Part shown: in pieces, positions 41,896 through 50,844 of the stretch
Layout of the letters: the number at the start of each line of letters is the position of its first letter
How positions within the stretch are numbered: the stretch's first letter is position 1
Origin: Azospirillum sp. TSH64
Lineage (GTDB): Bacteria; Pseudomonadota; Alphaproteobacteria; Azospirillales; Azospirillaceae
Length of the DNA: 64,000 nucleotides
Direction of reading: 5' to 3'
Assembly: GCF_003116035.1 (NCBI RefSeq)
Contig: NZ_LGQW01000015.1
Location: 5,304,060-5,368,059 of the forward strand
Notes under the pieces: model-generated
What the model saw: the letters and a program-made list of their open reading frames with translations, nothing else
Database searches by the model: none
Told to the model about the DNA's origin: nothing
Made by a program: the position numbers and the translations under genes

Positions 41896-44800
41896 TCAGT
41901 TCATCGGGCGGTCGGGCAGGTCCAGCAGGAAGTCGCCGCCCTCGTCGTAGCCGGCGGTGCGGATCACGCCGTATTGCGGGGTCTGCGGCGCCTCGCTGGT
42001 CACATCCTGGCGGACCTCCTGATAGAGGGCGTAGCCGCTGCTGTCCTTCGGCAGGCCGAGCACCCGCTTCTTCAGCGCCACCGCGAAGGGGGAGTTCACC
42101 TCGCCGTCGGCAACCGGCTCGTCGCCGCCCGACGACAGGGCCATGACCGAGCGGCGCTGCCGCATCTCCGTCTCGCTGGCGAGGCGGCTGGCATCGACCT
42201 TCTGCTCCTTGGTGAAGGCGCCGGAATAGCAGCTGTCCGACACCACCATCACATGCTTGGCCGGCATGCGGCTGAGGAAGCGGCCGATGTCGTTGTTCGA
42301 CACCCAGTTGCGGGCGCTGGTCGTCTCCGCGTCGGCCGGCAGCCAGTAGCCGGTGCCGGTCTCCGCCAGCTCATAGCCGTGGCCGGCGTAATAGACCATC
42401 ACCTGGTCCTGCTCGCCGACCTCGCGGCCGAGCTTGCGCAGGGCGTCGCCGATCTGCGCCTTGGTCGGGTTGCGCAGCACCCGCGTCTCGTAGCCGAGCT
42501 GGTCGTTCAGCGCCTTGCCCACCGCCTTGATGTCGGCGTCGGGCGTGGCAAGCGCCGGGATGGCGCCGTCGCGGTAGCTGTCGACGGCGATCATCAGGGC
42601 GATCTTGCGCGGCTTCGGCGGGGCGGCCGGGTCGGGAGCGGAGGTCGCGCTGTCGATGGCGATGCGCTGCTCCGTCGTCTTGCCGGCCTCGTCGGTCATG
42701 GTCAGGGTGGCTTCCTTCGCCCCCGGCTCCACCGGGATGCTGGTGCGGAACTGGCCCTGCTCGTCGATGAAGACCCAGCGGCCGTTCACCCGCGCCTCCG
42801 CCAGATTGGCGCTGTCGGCGACGACGCCGCGCAGCGTCATGGTGCCGCCGCGGGTGCGGCCGCCCTGCGCCTGCCGCAGGCTGGGCAGGGCCGAGGCGGC
42901 GGACGGGCGGCCGAGCATGTCCGCCGCCGCCGGGTTCGCCACCAGCTGGCGCAGCGCGCCGGAGAAGGCCTGGGTGCGCTGTTCGCGCTCGACCCGCTGC
43001 ACCATGGCGAGGTAGGTGCGGGCGACCTGGGGCGGCAGGCTGGCCTGCGCCGCCGCGGCGCGCACCTGGGCGTAGCCGCCGGGCTGGCCCGTCGCGCTGT
43101 TCTGCAGGATGCCGCCGACGCGCGACGCCACCGGGTCGCTGCTGGCGGTCAGCCCGCCGATCAGGGTGGCCACCGGCACGCTGGCCAGCACCGCGCGCTG
43201 TTCGGCCAGCGACAGGCCGCCGCTCGCCAGCGCCGTCACCGCCTGGACCATGCCGCCGTTGCCGGCCGCCTGGATGAGGCTGCCGGCCGCCGCCTGCACC
43301 TGCGGGGAGGCCAGAAGCTGCGGCCCCGGCTGCGACAGGGTGGCGCCGGAGGAGTAGGCCGCCGTCGCGTCCGCCGTGAAGGAGACCGAGCGGCCGGAGG
43401 CGAGCACGACCGTCGCCGGGCCCGGCGGAGGCGGCGAAGGCGGGGCGCCGTTGGACGGGGCGCTGTTGGAGGCGGAACTGCCGCCGGCCGACTGGGTGCC
43501 CTGCCCTGCTGTGGTCTGGGTGGCCGCGGTCTGGGTGGCCGTGCCTTGGTTGGCCGTGCCCTGCTCCAGCGTCGCCAGCAGGGTCTGCGGCGTGGTCGCG
43601 CCCGCCCTGGTTCCGGTGGCCGTGGTTCCGGCGGTCGCGCCGGTGCCGGTCGTGGCAGTGGTGGTGACGGTGGTGGTCGTTGCCGGGGTCGTGGCGATCT
43701 GGGCCACCGTTTGCAGCGCCGCCTGCACGGAGCTGGAGGCGGACGCGGCGGACTGGCTGCCGCCCGTCGTGGTGGTCGTTCCGGTTTCCGGGGACGCGGT
43801 GTCCGTCGTTCCGGTGCCTGTCGTTCCCGTGCCCGTGGTTCCGGTCCCGGACGTGTCCGTCCCGGTCCCCGTCGACGGGGTGGTGGTGGTCGGCGTGCTG
43901 GTGGACGGCGTATCGGTTCCGCCACCGCTTCCGCTGTCGGTGCCCGGAGTGGCGGGCGTCGTCGGCGTTGTCGGCGTCGGGTCCGTCACCGGCGGCGTTA
44001 CCGGCGGGGGCGGAGGGGGAGGCGGCGGCGGCGGAGGCGGAGGAGGAGGTGGTGGGGGCGGCGGCGGCGGCGGAGCCGGCGTGCTGCTGATCGTCACGGC
44101 GCCGTTTCTGTACAGGGCGGAGGCGGTCCCATGGGGGCCGGCGGTCCCGGCGCTGCCTTGCAGCGACACCTCTCCGGCGGCGGCCACGATCTGGATGTTG
44201 CCGTTGTTCTCGGCGTCCAGCCCGATGCCGGCGACCTCGAAATCGGCGGACGAGGCGCCGCCCTTGCCGGCGATGGAGACGCCGCCCGACGACAGCAGCC
44301 CCACCCTGCCCTGGAGCATGACACCCCAGGACTCGATGGAGTCCGCTTCGCTGGCATCGCCGTCGATCAGGATGGCGTTGGCGGCGGTGGAACCGGCCGT
44401 GACGGTCGGCCCGCCCTGGTCGTTGCTTTCGATCAGCACCCCGGCGTTCCGGCTGTCGGACCGGGAGGTCGCCTTGCCGTGGATGGCGATCCGGCCGGTG
44501 GCGGCGCCGATGGTCGAACTGCCGTTGATCAGCACGCCGTGGGTGCCGCTGCTGTACCCCTCGCCCTCGCCGCGGATCGAGATGGAGCCGTGGCCGGTGT
44601 AGAGCGAGCTGTTGGCGATCGACACGCCGGCCCAGTCGCCATAATCGGCGCTGGCCGCCATGCTCGCCGGATCGCTGCCGCCGCCCAGGACGATGTCGCC
44701 GCCTGCGGTCGCGATGCTGCTGCTGCCCAGGCTGATGGCGCCGCCGTTGCCGCTGCGGTTGCTGTTCAGCGTGACCGGCCGGTCGGCGGCGACGATGTGG

Positions 44801-47211
44801 CTGTCCATCAGGGAGATGCCGGATGCCGCCCTGAGCGTCACGGCACCGTCGGAGGTCAGGCTGCTGTCGTCATCCAGGAACAGGCTGCCGCCCGACTCCA
44901 GCGTGATCGGGGCATTGCCGTTGCGGATGACGGCGCCGCTCAGCTGGATGTCGCGGCTGGAGTTGGCGCCCGCCCTGATGTCGATGGCCCCGTTGCCCTG
45001 CACCGTGATGGAGGAGTCGTCGGTGACGCGGATCGCATCGTTGCCTTGGGAACTCTCGCCATGCCCCTCGGTGCCGGTGATGGAAACGGCGCCGCCCCCG
45101 GTCTGGAGTGCCGAGGACGACAGCAGCACGCCGACATTGTCGCCGTAATAGATGCCATTGCCGCCCTCCCCGTTCAGCGTGATCGAGCCGGTCCCGGTGG
45201 TCAGCTGGCTGTCATACAGCGCGATGCCGTGGTTGCCGTCACCGTTGTTCTCGCCGCCGTGACCGTTGATCAGGATGGAGCCGGCGCCGGTCGAGACGAT
45301 GGTGTCGTGGAACTCCACGCCGGCCCGGTCGGAGCTGGGCGAATAGCCGCCGGATATGCCGGTGGCGGGCTTCATCGCCGGGTTGGAGCCGCCGCCGACG
45401 ATGAAATTGCCGCCGTTGGTGGTGATGGCGATGGGCGACGTGCCGGAGGTGGCCGCCGTCCGCACGATGCCGTTGCCGGTGCCGGTCGCGGCGTTCAGGG
45501 TGAGGGTGAGGGCGCCGGCACTGGACACGATGCTCTGGTTGACGACGATGTTGCGGTGGGCCTTCAGCGTCAGCGACGCATCCCCGCCGGCCGACTTCGT
45601 GATCGCCTGATCAATGGTGATGTCGCCCGCATCGGTCCCCGTCGATTCGGTTTGCAGCGTGACGCTGGTGCCGCCGTTCAGCGCGGTCTGGATGGCATCG
45701 GCGGTGATGGTGCCGCCGGTCGCCGCCACTGTGAGGTCGGTCGGGTCGAGCAGCCAGAAGCCGCCGACGCCTGTCCCCTGCCCTGTTCCGGACCCGGCAT
45801 CGACGCTGCCGCGCACATGCAGCGACAGCTTGCCCGACGTCTCGACGAAGCCGCCGCTGCCGCCGGCCGCCCCGCCGCGGGCGGACACGGCGCCGTCGAA
45901 GCGGGTGCTGCCGTCGGCCCACACCACCACCTTGCCGCCCTTGCCGCTGTCGGTCGCGTCGGCGGCGATGCTTGCCCCCTGCGCCACGACGGTCTCGGCG
46001 GAGGGCGGCACCGGCTTGCGCGCCGGGCGGATGGTGTAGCCGGCCAGCGTGGCGGCCGATGCCCTGCCGCCCTGCACGTCGCCGCCGATCAGCACCTCCC
46101 CGCCCCCGGCGGGACCGGAGGCGGTGATGCGGGCGGTGGCGGTCAGCGCCGTGCGGTTGCCCGACACGGTGACGGAGCCGCCCTTCTGACCGGCGCCGCT
46201 GCCGCTGGCGTCGATGCTGCCGGAGACCTCGACCTCGCCGCCGTCGCCGAGCAGGACGATGTCGCCGCCCTGCTGCTCCACCCGGCGGGCCTGGACGGTG
46301 CCCGACATGTTGACGACGCGGTCGACCAGCCCCTTGGCGGCGCTCGCCGTCATCTGCACCCGGCCGCCGTCGGCGAAGATTTTGCCGCTGTTGCTGACCA
46401 GCGCCTCGACCGGCTTGCCGTCGGCGCCGACGGGGCGGGCGTCGGTCTTCGTATCGGATTGGGCGTCCACCGCGATGTTGATCTTCTGGTCGCCGAAGAG
46501 GTCGACGACGAAGCGGCGGCCCGACGCCAGCGTCACCTCGCCCATGCGGGCCTGGATGGTGCCGCGGTTGGCGACGCCGGGGGCGACCAGGGCCGCCAGC
46601 CCGGCCTGGGCCACCGTGATCGTGCCCTCGTTCTCCACCGTCGCGGTGGAGCCGGCGCGGCCTTCGAAATTGTAACGGCCGGCCATGAAGTCGGCGTTGC
46701 GGATGTCGTGTGTGGTGGCGACCAGCCCGCCGACATCGACCCGGGCGTTCGGGCCGAACAGGATGCCGTTGGGGTTGACCAGCCAGACCTGCCCATTCGC
46801 GGTCAGCCGCCCCATGATCGCCGACGGGTCGGAGCCGGTGACGCGGTTCAGCGTGATGGCGGCGGCATCGGGTTGCTGGAAATTGGTGTGCTCGCCGTCG
46901 CGGATGCCGAAGCGCTGCCAGTCGATCACCGCCTTGGGCGTCGACTGGATGATGTCGAGCCGGCCGGGGGCGGTCGTGTGGATGGTGGCGGCGCCGTCGG
47001 TGACCACGCCGCCTTCGGGGTTGGCAAGTGCGGGGAGGGGCAGGGCGAGGAATGCGGTCAGGATCGCCAGGCGCGCCGCCCCGGCCAGCGCCGTGCTGTG
47101 GCGCAAGGCCGCCCGGCGCCGCAGGCCGTCCCGTCGGAACGCCGTCTTGTCAACCGCCCGCTCGCCAACCGTCGTCCGCCCCGATCCCCGCATCACCGAC
47201 CCAACCCCCAT
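41896..47211 (-). CDS. Filamentous-haemagglutinin-type protein with caspase domain
   Basis: 1771 residues. A long basic N-terminus leads into a signal sequence (ARLAILTAFLALPLPALA, cleavage near 63), then a TPS/FHA secretion domain (about 64-190; VTGSDPSAIMGRLTANGQ then VWLVNPNGILFGPNARVDVG) and beta-helical repeats to about 1045. A run of 24 prolines (1047-1070) and Thr/Gly/Ser-rich linkers follow. The last about 230 residues are a C14 caspase-like domain with the dyad His1611 (YYAGHGYE) and Cys1661 (VVSDSCYSGAF). Two-partner secretion is expected, but no TpsB gene is nearby. Start at 47211; ATG 47193 is an alternative. Possible adhesin-protease or self-processing surface protein. Confidence 0.9.
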   Translation of the reverse strand: MGVGSVMRGSGRTTVGERAVDKTAFRRDGLRRRAALRHSTALAGAARLAILTAFLALPLPALANPEGGVVTDGAATIHTTAPGRLDIIQSTPKAVIDWQRFGIRDGEHTNFQQPDAAAITLNRVTGSDPSAIMGRLTANGQVWLVNPNGILFGPNARVDVGGLVATTHDIRNADFMAGRYNFEGRAGSTATVENEGTITVAQAGLAALVAPGVANRGTIQARMGEVTLASGRRFVVDLFGDQKINIAVDAQSDTKTDARPVGADGKPVEALVSNSGKIFADGGRVQMTASAAKGLVDRVVNMSGTVQARRVEQQGGDIVLLGDGGEVEVSGSIDASGSGAGQKGGSVTVSGNRTALTATARITASGPAGGGEVLIGGDVQGGRASAATLAGYTIRPARKPVPPSAETVVAQGASIAADATDSGKGGKVVVWADGSTRFDGAVSARGGAAGGSGGFVETSGKLSLHVRGSVDAGSGTGQGTGVGGFWLLDPTDLTVAATGGTITADAIQTALNGGTSVTLQTESTGTDAGDITIDQAITKSAGGDASLTLKAHRNIVVNQSIVSSAGALTLTLNAATGTGNGIVRTAATSGTSPIAITTNGGNFIVGGGSNPAMKPATGISGGYSPSSDRAGVEFHDTIVSTGAGSILINGHGGENNGDGNHGIALYDSQLTTGTGSITLNGEGGNGIYYGDNVGVLLSSSALQTGGGAVSITGTEGHGESSQGNDAIRVTDDSSITVQGNGAIDIRAGANSSRDIQLSGAVIRNGNAPITLESGGSLFLDDDSSLTSDGAVTLRAASGISLMDSHIVAADRPVTLNSNRSGNGGAISLGSSSIATAGGDIVLGGGSDPASMAASADYGDWAGVSIANSSLYTGHGSISIRGEGEGYSSGTHGVLINGSSTIGAATGRIAIHGKATSRSDSRNAGVLIESNDQGGPTVTAGSTAANAILIDGDASEADSIESWGVMLQGRVGLLSSGGVSIAGKGGASSADFEVAGIGLDAENNGNIQIVAAAGEVSLQGSAGTAGPHGTASALYRNGAVTISSTPAPPPPPPPPPPPPPPPPPPPPPPPPVTPPVTDPTPTTPTTPATPGTDSGSGGGTDTPSTSTPTTTTPSTGTGTDTSGTGTTGTGTTGTGTTDTASPETGTTTTTGGSQSAASASSSVQAALQTVAQIATTPATTTTVTTTATTGTGATAGTTATGTRAGATTPQTLLATLEQGTANQGTATQTAATQTTAGQGTQSAGGSSASNSAPSNGAPPSPPPPGPATVVLASGRSVSFTADATAAYSSGATLSQPGPQLLASPQVQAAAGSLIQAAGNGGMVQAVTALASGGLSLAEQRAVLASVPVATLIGGLTASSDPVASRVGGILQNSATGQPGGYAQVRAAAAQASLPPQVARTYLAMVQRVEREQRTQAFSGALRQLVANPAAADMLGRPSAASALPSLRQAQGGRTRGGTMTLRGVVADSANLAEARVNGRWVFIDEQGQFRTSIPVEPGAKEATLTMTDEAGKTTEQRIAIDSATSAPDPAAPPKPRKIALMIAVDSYRDGAIPALATPDADIKAVGKALNDQLGYETRVLRNPTKAQIGDALRKLGREVGEQDQVMVYYAGHGYELAETGTGYWLPADAETTSARNWVSNNDIGRFLSRMPAKHVMVVSDSCYSGAFTKEQKVDASRLASETEMRQRRSVMALSSGGDEPVADGEVNSPFAVALKKRVLGLPKDSSGYALYQEVRQDVTSEAPQTPQYGVIRTAGYDEGGDFLLDLPDRPMN
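44002..44073 (-). repeat. Polyproline-coding GC tract (24 codons)
   Basis: 72 bases of GGC/GGA/GGG/GGT triplets encode 24 consecutive prolines between the beta-helix and the caspase half. Such tracts are prone to slippage and often vary between strains. Confidence 0.95.
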
Positions 47212-47365
47212 TGCCGCCGCCGACTCTTGCGGGAAGGCAATACGCTGTTCAAAACCCTGGAATGCGAAACATTTTAGCGACCGCGCGCCGGTACGGAAAT
47301 CCCGAAAGTGGTGACAGATTGTTTCGTGGCGGCAACAGAGGCGGTCGGGCCGGGGCAGGGGCAAG

Positions 47366-47379
47366 CGTTACCGGTAACG
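47366..47379. promoter_or_regulatory. Operator candidate CGTTACCGGTAACG, copy 1
   Basis: Perfect 14-bp palindrome with a central CG, typical of LacI-family operators. It lies in the divergent promoter region between the FHA-caspase gene and the parA-type gene. No LacI-family gene is present in the window. Confidence 0.65.
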
Positions 47380-47394
47380 GAAATGGCGGCGAGG

Positions 47395-47408
47395 CGTTAC
47401 CGGTAACG
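47395..47408. promoter_or_regulatory. Operator candidate CGTTACCGGTAACG, copy 2
   Basis: Identical to copy 1 and spaced 29 bp from it start to start, close to three helical turns, so two dimers could bind on the same face of the DNA. Confidence 0.65.
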
Positions 47409-47532
47409 GCTTTGGCGGTACAGAAACCGCCTATTTCCATGGCGCAGGTGCCGCCTTTGCCCTTTCGGGGAGCGGGGCGATCCGCTAAGAAGAAGGCCAT
47501 CAGACGACTGGCACGCGATGCAGGGGGAACAG

Positions 47533-48285
47533 ATGGCCGATCCGACCGCCGTCGCCACAAGGAAATCCGCGGGCAAATCCACAGGTAAATCAACCGGCAG
47601 GCCGGCAGCCCAGGGCGCCGACGGCACGGTAAACAAGGCTGTGCCGCTGCCTGCGCGCTGGGTGGTGTACAGTGCGCCGAAGGGCGGGACCGGCAAGACC
47701 ACCAGCTGCAAGAACACCGCCGTCGCCGCGGCCAAGGACGGCATGCGGGTGGCGACGCTGGATTTCGACCCGCAGCGCACGCTGGGCCAGTGGCACGAGC
47801 TGCGCCGTCCGCACGATGTGGCGTCCATCGACCATTACGAAGGAACGCTGGACGACATCGAGGCGGCGCTGGCCCAAATCGATCCCGGCCGCTACGACGT
47901 CGTCTTCGTCGACACGCCGCCGTCGGTGGAGCTGTATCCGGAGGCGACCAAGATCCTGCTGCGCCGCGCCGATCTGGTGCTGGTGCCGACCGGGGTCGGC
48001 CGCTTCGACAAGATGAGCGTCATCCCCTGGATGGAGTTCCTGCGCGACTATGGCCGCCCCGCCGCCTTCCTGCTGAACCGGGTCAAGCGCCGGTCGGTCA
48101 GCCTGCGCGAAGCGAAGCTGGAGCTGGGCCGGGTCGGCCGGCTGGTGCCGCACGAGGTGCCGGACATCGAGGACATGCACCGGGTCGACGATGTCGGCTG
48201 CTCCATCGTCGATGTGGGTGCTGTCAACGGCGCCGACGAATGCCTTGGCGCCTGGTACTTCATCCGGCACGAGCTGGGGATCTGA
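47533..48285 (+). CDS. ParA-type ATPase, first of two
   Basis: 250 residues. Deviant Walker A KGGTGKTT at residues 50-57, the switch strands RVATLDFDPQRTLGQW and YDVVFVDTPPSVELYP are clear, so this is a ParA/MinD-superfamily ATPase. The N-terminal 40 residues are basic and contain KSAGKSTGKSTG, a repeat of 12-bp units (47563-47598), possibly a DNA-binding tail. The ATG at 47533 has GGGGGAA upstream; ATG 47518 lacks a site. The downstream gene starts 18 bp later and probably encodes its partner. Not beside an origin or ParB gene, so it may be an orphan or cargo-positioning ParA. Confidence 0.88.
   Translation: MADPTAVATRKSAGKSTGKSTGRPAAQGADGTVNKAVPLPARWVVYSAPKGGTGKTTSCKNTAVAAAKDGMRVATLDFDPQRTLGQWHELRRPHDVASIDHYEGTLDDIEAALAQIDPGRYDVVFVDTPPSVELYPEATKILLRRADLVLVPTGVGRFDKMSVIPWMEFLRDYGRPAAFLLNRVKRRSVSLREAKLELGRVGRLVPHEVPDIEDMHRVDDVGCSIVDVGAVNGADECLGAWYFIRHELGI
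47563..47598. repeat. 12-bp repeat in ParA N-terminus
   Basis: Three units AAATCCGCGGGC, AAATCCACAGGT and AAATCAACCGGC encode KSAG-KSTG-KSTG. Confidence 0.75.
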
Positions 48286-48302
48286 ACCCGGGGGATCTGA
48301 TT

Positions 48303-49046
48303 ATGGCCAATGTGAAGTCCTTCATGAAGAAGGTGGCGGAGCAGGGCAAGGCCGCTCCCCCGCCGGATGCCAAGCCGGAGGTAGCGTCTACGCCTGTGCG
48401 GTCAGGGGCCGCCGTGGCGCCGTCGAAGGCGGACCGCCGGGCGTCGGATATCAGCGACGCCATCGTGCCCTGCCACACCCGGCAGGAATTCGCCCAGGAA
48501 ATCCGCTATCACTGGAACCGCAGCCGCAAGGAGTTCCTGTCGATCGGCCGGTATCTGAACCGCGCCAAGGAAATCCTGCCGCATGGCGACTTCGAGGCGA
48601 TGATCGAAAGCGACATGCCGTTCTCGGTCGAGACCGCCTTCCGCTTCCGCGCGGTGGCGGAGGCGGTGGACACCGGCCGGCTGTCGCTGGACGTGCTGCC
48701 GGGGGCGGAAAGCGTCGCCTACCAGATCGTGACCATGACGCCGGACGAGCTGGAGCGCGCCAAGGCGCAGGGGCTGATCCGTCCCGATGTGACCCGCCGC
48801 CAGCTGATCGACTTCAAGCGCTCGCTGCGCCCGCCGAAGGACGTGACGCCGAACGACCGGCGCCGGCAGCTGCTGGCCGACTATGCCCGGCTGCGCGTCC
48901 GCATGGCGGAAATCCGCGACGAGCTGCGCCGCGATCATGGCATCGACCCGGAGCATGACGATCATGGCCGGTCGGGCCGCACCGGCGTCACCATCGATGT
49001 CGAGGCGGAGGATATCGGGGCAGACGCCGAGGACCAGGAGCGGTAA
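48303..49046 (+). CDS. DUF3102-like protein, probable ParA partner
   Basis: 247 residues. The central region (about residues 70-130) SIGRYLNRAKEILPHGDFEA then FSVETAFRFRAVAEAVDTGRL matches the DUF3102 pattern (a helical domain seen in plasmid and phage proteins). The N-terminus resembles many partition-linked proteins in being Lys/Ala/Pro-rich and flexible; the C-terminus is acidic. It starts 18 bp after the ParA-type stop with GGGGGATC upstream. In position it would be the ParB-like adaptor that stimulates the ATPase, but no ParB box-binding domain is visible. Function inferred from context only. Confidence 0.65.
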   Translation: MANVKSFMKKVAEQGKAAPPPDAKPEVASTPVRSGAAVAPSKADRRASDISDAIVPCHTRQEFAQEIRYHWNRSRKEFLSIGRYLNRAKEILPHGDFEAMIESDMPFSVETAFRFRAVAEAVDTGRLSLDVLPGAESVAYQIVTMTPDELERAKAQGLIRPDVTRRQLIDFKRSLRPPKDVTPNDRRRQLLADYARLRVRMAEIRDELRRDHGIDPEHDDHGRSGRTGVTIDVEAEDIGADAEDQER

Positions 49047-49070
49047 AGCTGGCTGTCCCGGCTTTACCGC
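49040..49070. terminator. Hairpin over the end of the DUF3102 gene
   Basis: 10-bp perfect stem GCGGTAAAGC / GCTTTACCGC with an 11-nt loop, overlapping the stop codon and lying between two convergent genes. No T-run, but the position fits a shared terminator. Confidence 0.5.
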
Positions 49071-49073
49071 CTG

Positions 49074-49637
49074 TCAGTGGTTGTGCGAGGTGTGGGAGGC
49101 GGGACTGTCGTCGCCGCGGCGCGACGGCGGGCTGCCGCCGCCCAGCAGGTTGGTCAGCGACCGGAAATCCCGCTGGAAATTGCTGAAGAAATCGCCGTCG
49201 CCGCCGCGCGACGTCCGGGCGCGTGAACTGGCCAGGCTGTGGCTTTCCGGGCCGCCGACGCTGCGGCCGCTGCTGCGGATGCGGCGCTCCGGTGCCTTCG
49301 GCTTGCGCGCGGGCGTGAGCAGCGGCGGGGGAGGGGCTTCCGGCAGCGCTGCGGTTTCGGGGGCGCGGGCAAAGGCGTCGCCGCACAGCCCGCGGTCGGA
49401 CGCCTGTTCCAGGCGGCCCGGATCGAGCCGCCAGCAGTCGAAGGCGCCGGTCTGCGGCTTCGACGGTGCGGGGGCGGGCAGGGGAGCGGCGGACTGCTGG
49501 TATGCCTCCTGGGCCTCCGGTGCCGACAGCAGCGGTTCCGCCGTGGCCGGGCCTGCGGCAGGCATGACGAGCAGGGCCGCAAGTGCCGCCACCATCACCG
49601 ATCCGCTGACCCCCGCCGTCCGGCCTTCGCCCGGCAT
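49074..49637 (-). CDS. Small secreted hypothetical protein
   Basis: 187 residues with a signal peptide (VSGSVMVAALAALLVMPAAG, cleavage near ATA before EPLL). The mature protein is Pro/Ser/Arg-rich, with two cysteines (FDCWRL and GLCGDA) about 20 residues apart that could form a disulfide, and a basic, probably disordered C-terminal half ending in SHTSHNH. Start ATG 49637 has AAGAGG upstream. Convergent with the DUF3102 gene. No family recognised. Confidence 0.6.
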   Translation of the reverse strand: MPGEGRTAGVSGSVMVAALAALLVMPAAGPATAEPLLSAPEAQEAYQQSAAPLPAPAPSKPQTGAFDCWRLDPGRLEQASDRGLCGDAFARAPETAALPEAPPPPLLTPARKPKAPERRIRSSGRSVGGPESHSLASSRARTSRGGDGDFFSNFQRDFRSLTNLLGGGSPPSRRGDDSPASHTSHNH

Positions 49638-49914
49638 TCCGTATCCTCTTGCTGGTCGCATCGCCGTCGCTCAACAGATAAACGCAATGGAGCGCCGGTT
49701 CGTCCGCGCGAAATGGGGGCGCTGCCCCGGAAGATGCGGTACCCCTTCGGATCAGGCTCTTTCGGCCATCCACCAACGTTTGGGGGGAAGGGGAGTGCGG
49801 CCCGGCGGGTGATGGTGTCGCAGGGGCGGGTTGGCACTCTTGTCAGGCGGGCGGCTTGATGGGAGAGTCCGGCCCCTCATCCACCCTGCAAGAACGGACG
49901 GCGCGCCGGCGGAC

Positions 49915-50823
49915 ATGGCCGATTTCAACTGGAACGACCTGCGCTTTTTCCTGGCGGTGGCCCGGGCCGGCACGCTGACCACGGCAGCCCAGCGGCTGCG
50001 CGCCGACCACACCACGGTCAGCCGCCGCATCACCGCGCTGGAGGAGGCGCTGCGCGTCACCCTGTTCGAGCGCCGGCCCAGCGGCTTTACCCTGACGCCG
50101 CAGGGCGAGCGGCTGAAACAGACGGCGGAGGTGATGGAGAGTGCCGCCCTGCTGGCCCAGGGCATGGTGGCGGACGGCGATCTGGCTCTGGCCGGTGCGG
50201 TCAGGATCGGGGCGCCGGACGGCTTCGGCAGCTGTTTCCTGGCGCCGCGGATCGGCGCCTTGTGCGAACGCCATCCGGAGCTGGAGGTGCAGCTGGTCGC
50301 CATGCCGCGTGTCTTCAGCCTGTCGAAGCGCGAGGCCGACATCGCCATCAGCCTGTCGTGCCCGCAGGAAGGGCGGCTGTTCGCACGGAAGCTGACCGAT
50401 TACCGGCTGGGGCTGTACGGCACCGCCGCCTATCTGGGGTCACGGCAGGAAATCCGCAGCCGCGGCGACCTGCGCGGCCATTCCTTCGTCGGCTATATCG
50501 ACGACCTGATCTTCGCCCCGGAACTGGACTATGTCGAGACGATGGGGGAGGTGGCGCCGCGCATCAAGAGCAGCAGCCTCGTCGCCCAGCTGAAGGCGAC
50601 GCTGGCCGGGGCCGGCCTGTGCATGCTGCCGGCCTTCATCGCCGCCGGCGAACCGGATCTGGTGCCGGTGCTGCCGGAAGAGGTGACGATCACCCGGTCC
50701 TTCTGGCTGATCGTTCACGAGGATCTGCGCTCGCTGGCGCGGATTTCGATGACCGCCGACTACATCGCCGATCTGGTGCGGCGGGAGCAGGCGCTGTTCC
50801 TGCCCCCGCCGGCCACAGTCTGA
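49915..50823 (+). CDS. LysR-family transcriptional regulator
   Basis: 302 residues. Winged helix FNWNDLRFFLAVARAGTLTT through DHTTVSRRITALEEALRVTL, then a periplasmic-binding effector domain (VRIGAPDGFGSCFLAPRIGAL). The W-N-D-L-R start is common in a group of LysR regulators that act on oxidative or amino-acid metabolism. ATG 49915 begins the conserved region. It converges with mmsB with 16 bp between stop codons; a 10-bp direct repeat (CTGATTTACC, 15-bp period) spans both stops. It may regulate valine degradation, but it is not divergent from that operon. Confidence 0.88.
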   Translation: MADFNWNDLRFFLAVARAGTLTTAAQRLRADHTTVSRRITALEEALRVTLFERRPSGFTLTPQGERLKQTAEVMESAALLAQGMVADGDLALAGAVRIGAPDGFGSCFLAPRIGALCERHPELEVQLVAMPRVFSLSKREADIAISLSCPQEGRLFARKLTDYRLGLYGTAAYLGSRQEIRSRGDLRGHSFVGYIDDLIFAPELDYVETMGEVAPRIKSSSLVAQLKATLAGAGLCMLPAFIAAGEPDLVPVLPEEVTITRSFWLIVHEDLRSLARISMTADYIADLVRREQALFLPPPATV

Positions 50824-50844
50824 TTTACCGCAGCCTGATTTACC
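50820..50844. repeat. Direct repeat CTGATTTACC across two convergent stops
   Basis: Copies at 50820-50829 and 50835-50844 (15-bp period). The first holds the LysR stop and the second the mmsB stop on the opposite strand. Confidence 0.8.

Noticed and set aside
41974..47277. A 1767-codon open frame on the plus strand opposite the FHA-caspase gene
   Set aside because: It has no family resemblance and its composition (Arg/Gly/Ala/His-rich) is that of an antisense shadow in GC-rich DNA; the minus strand encodes clear FHA and caspase domains.
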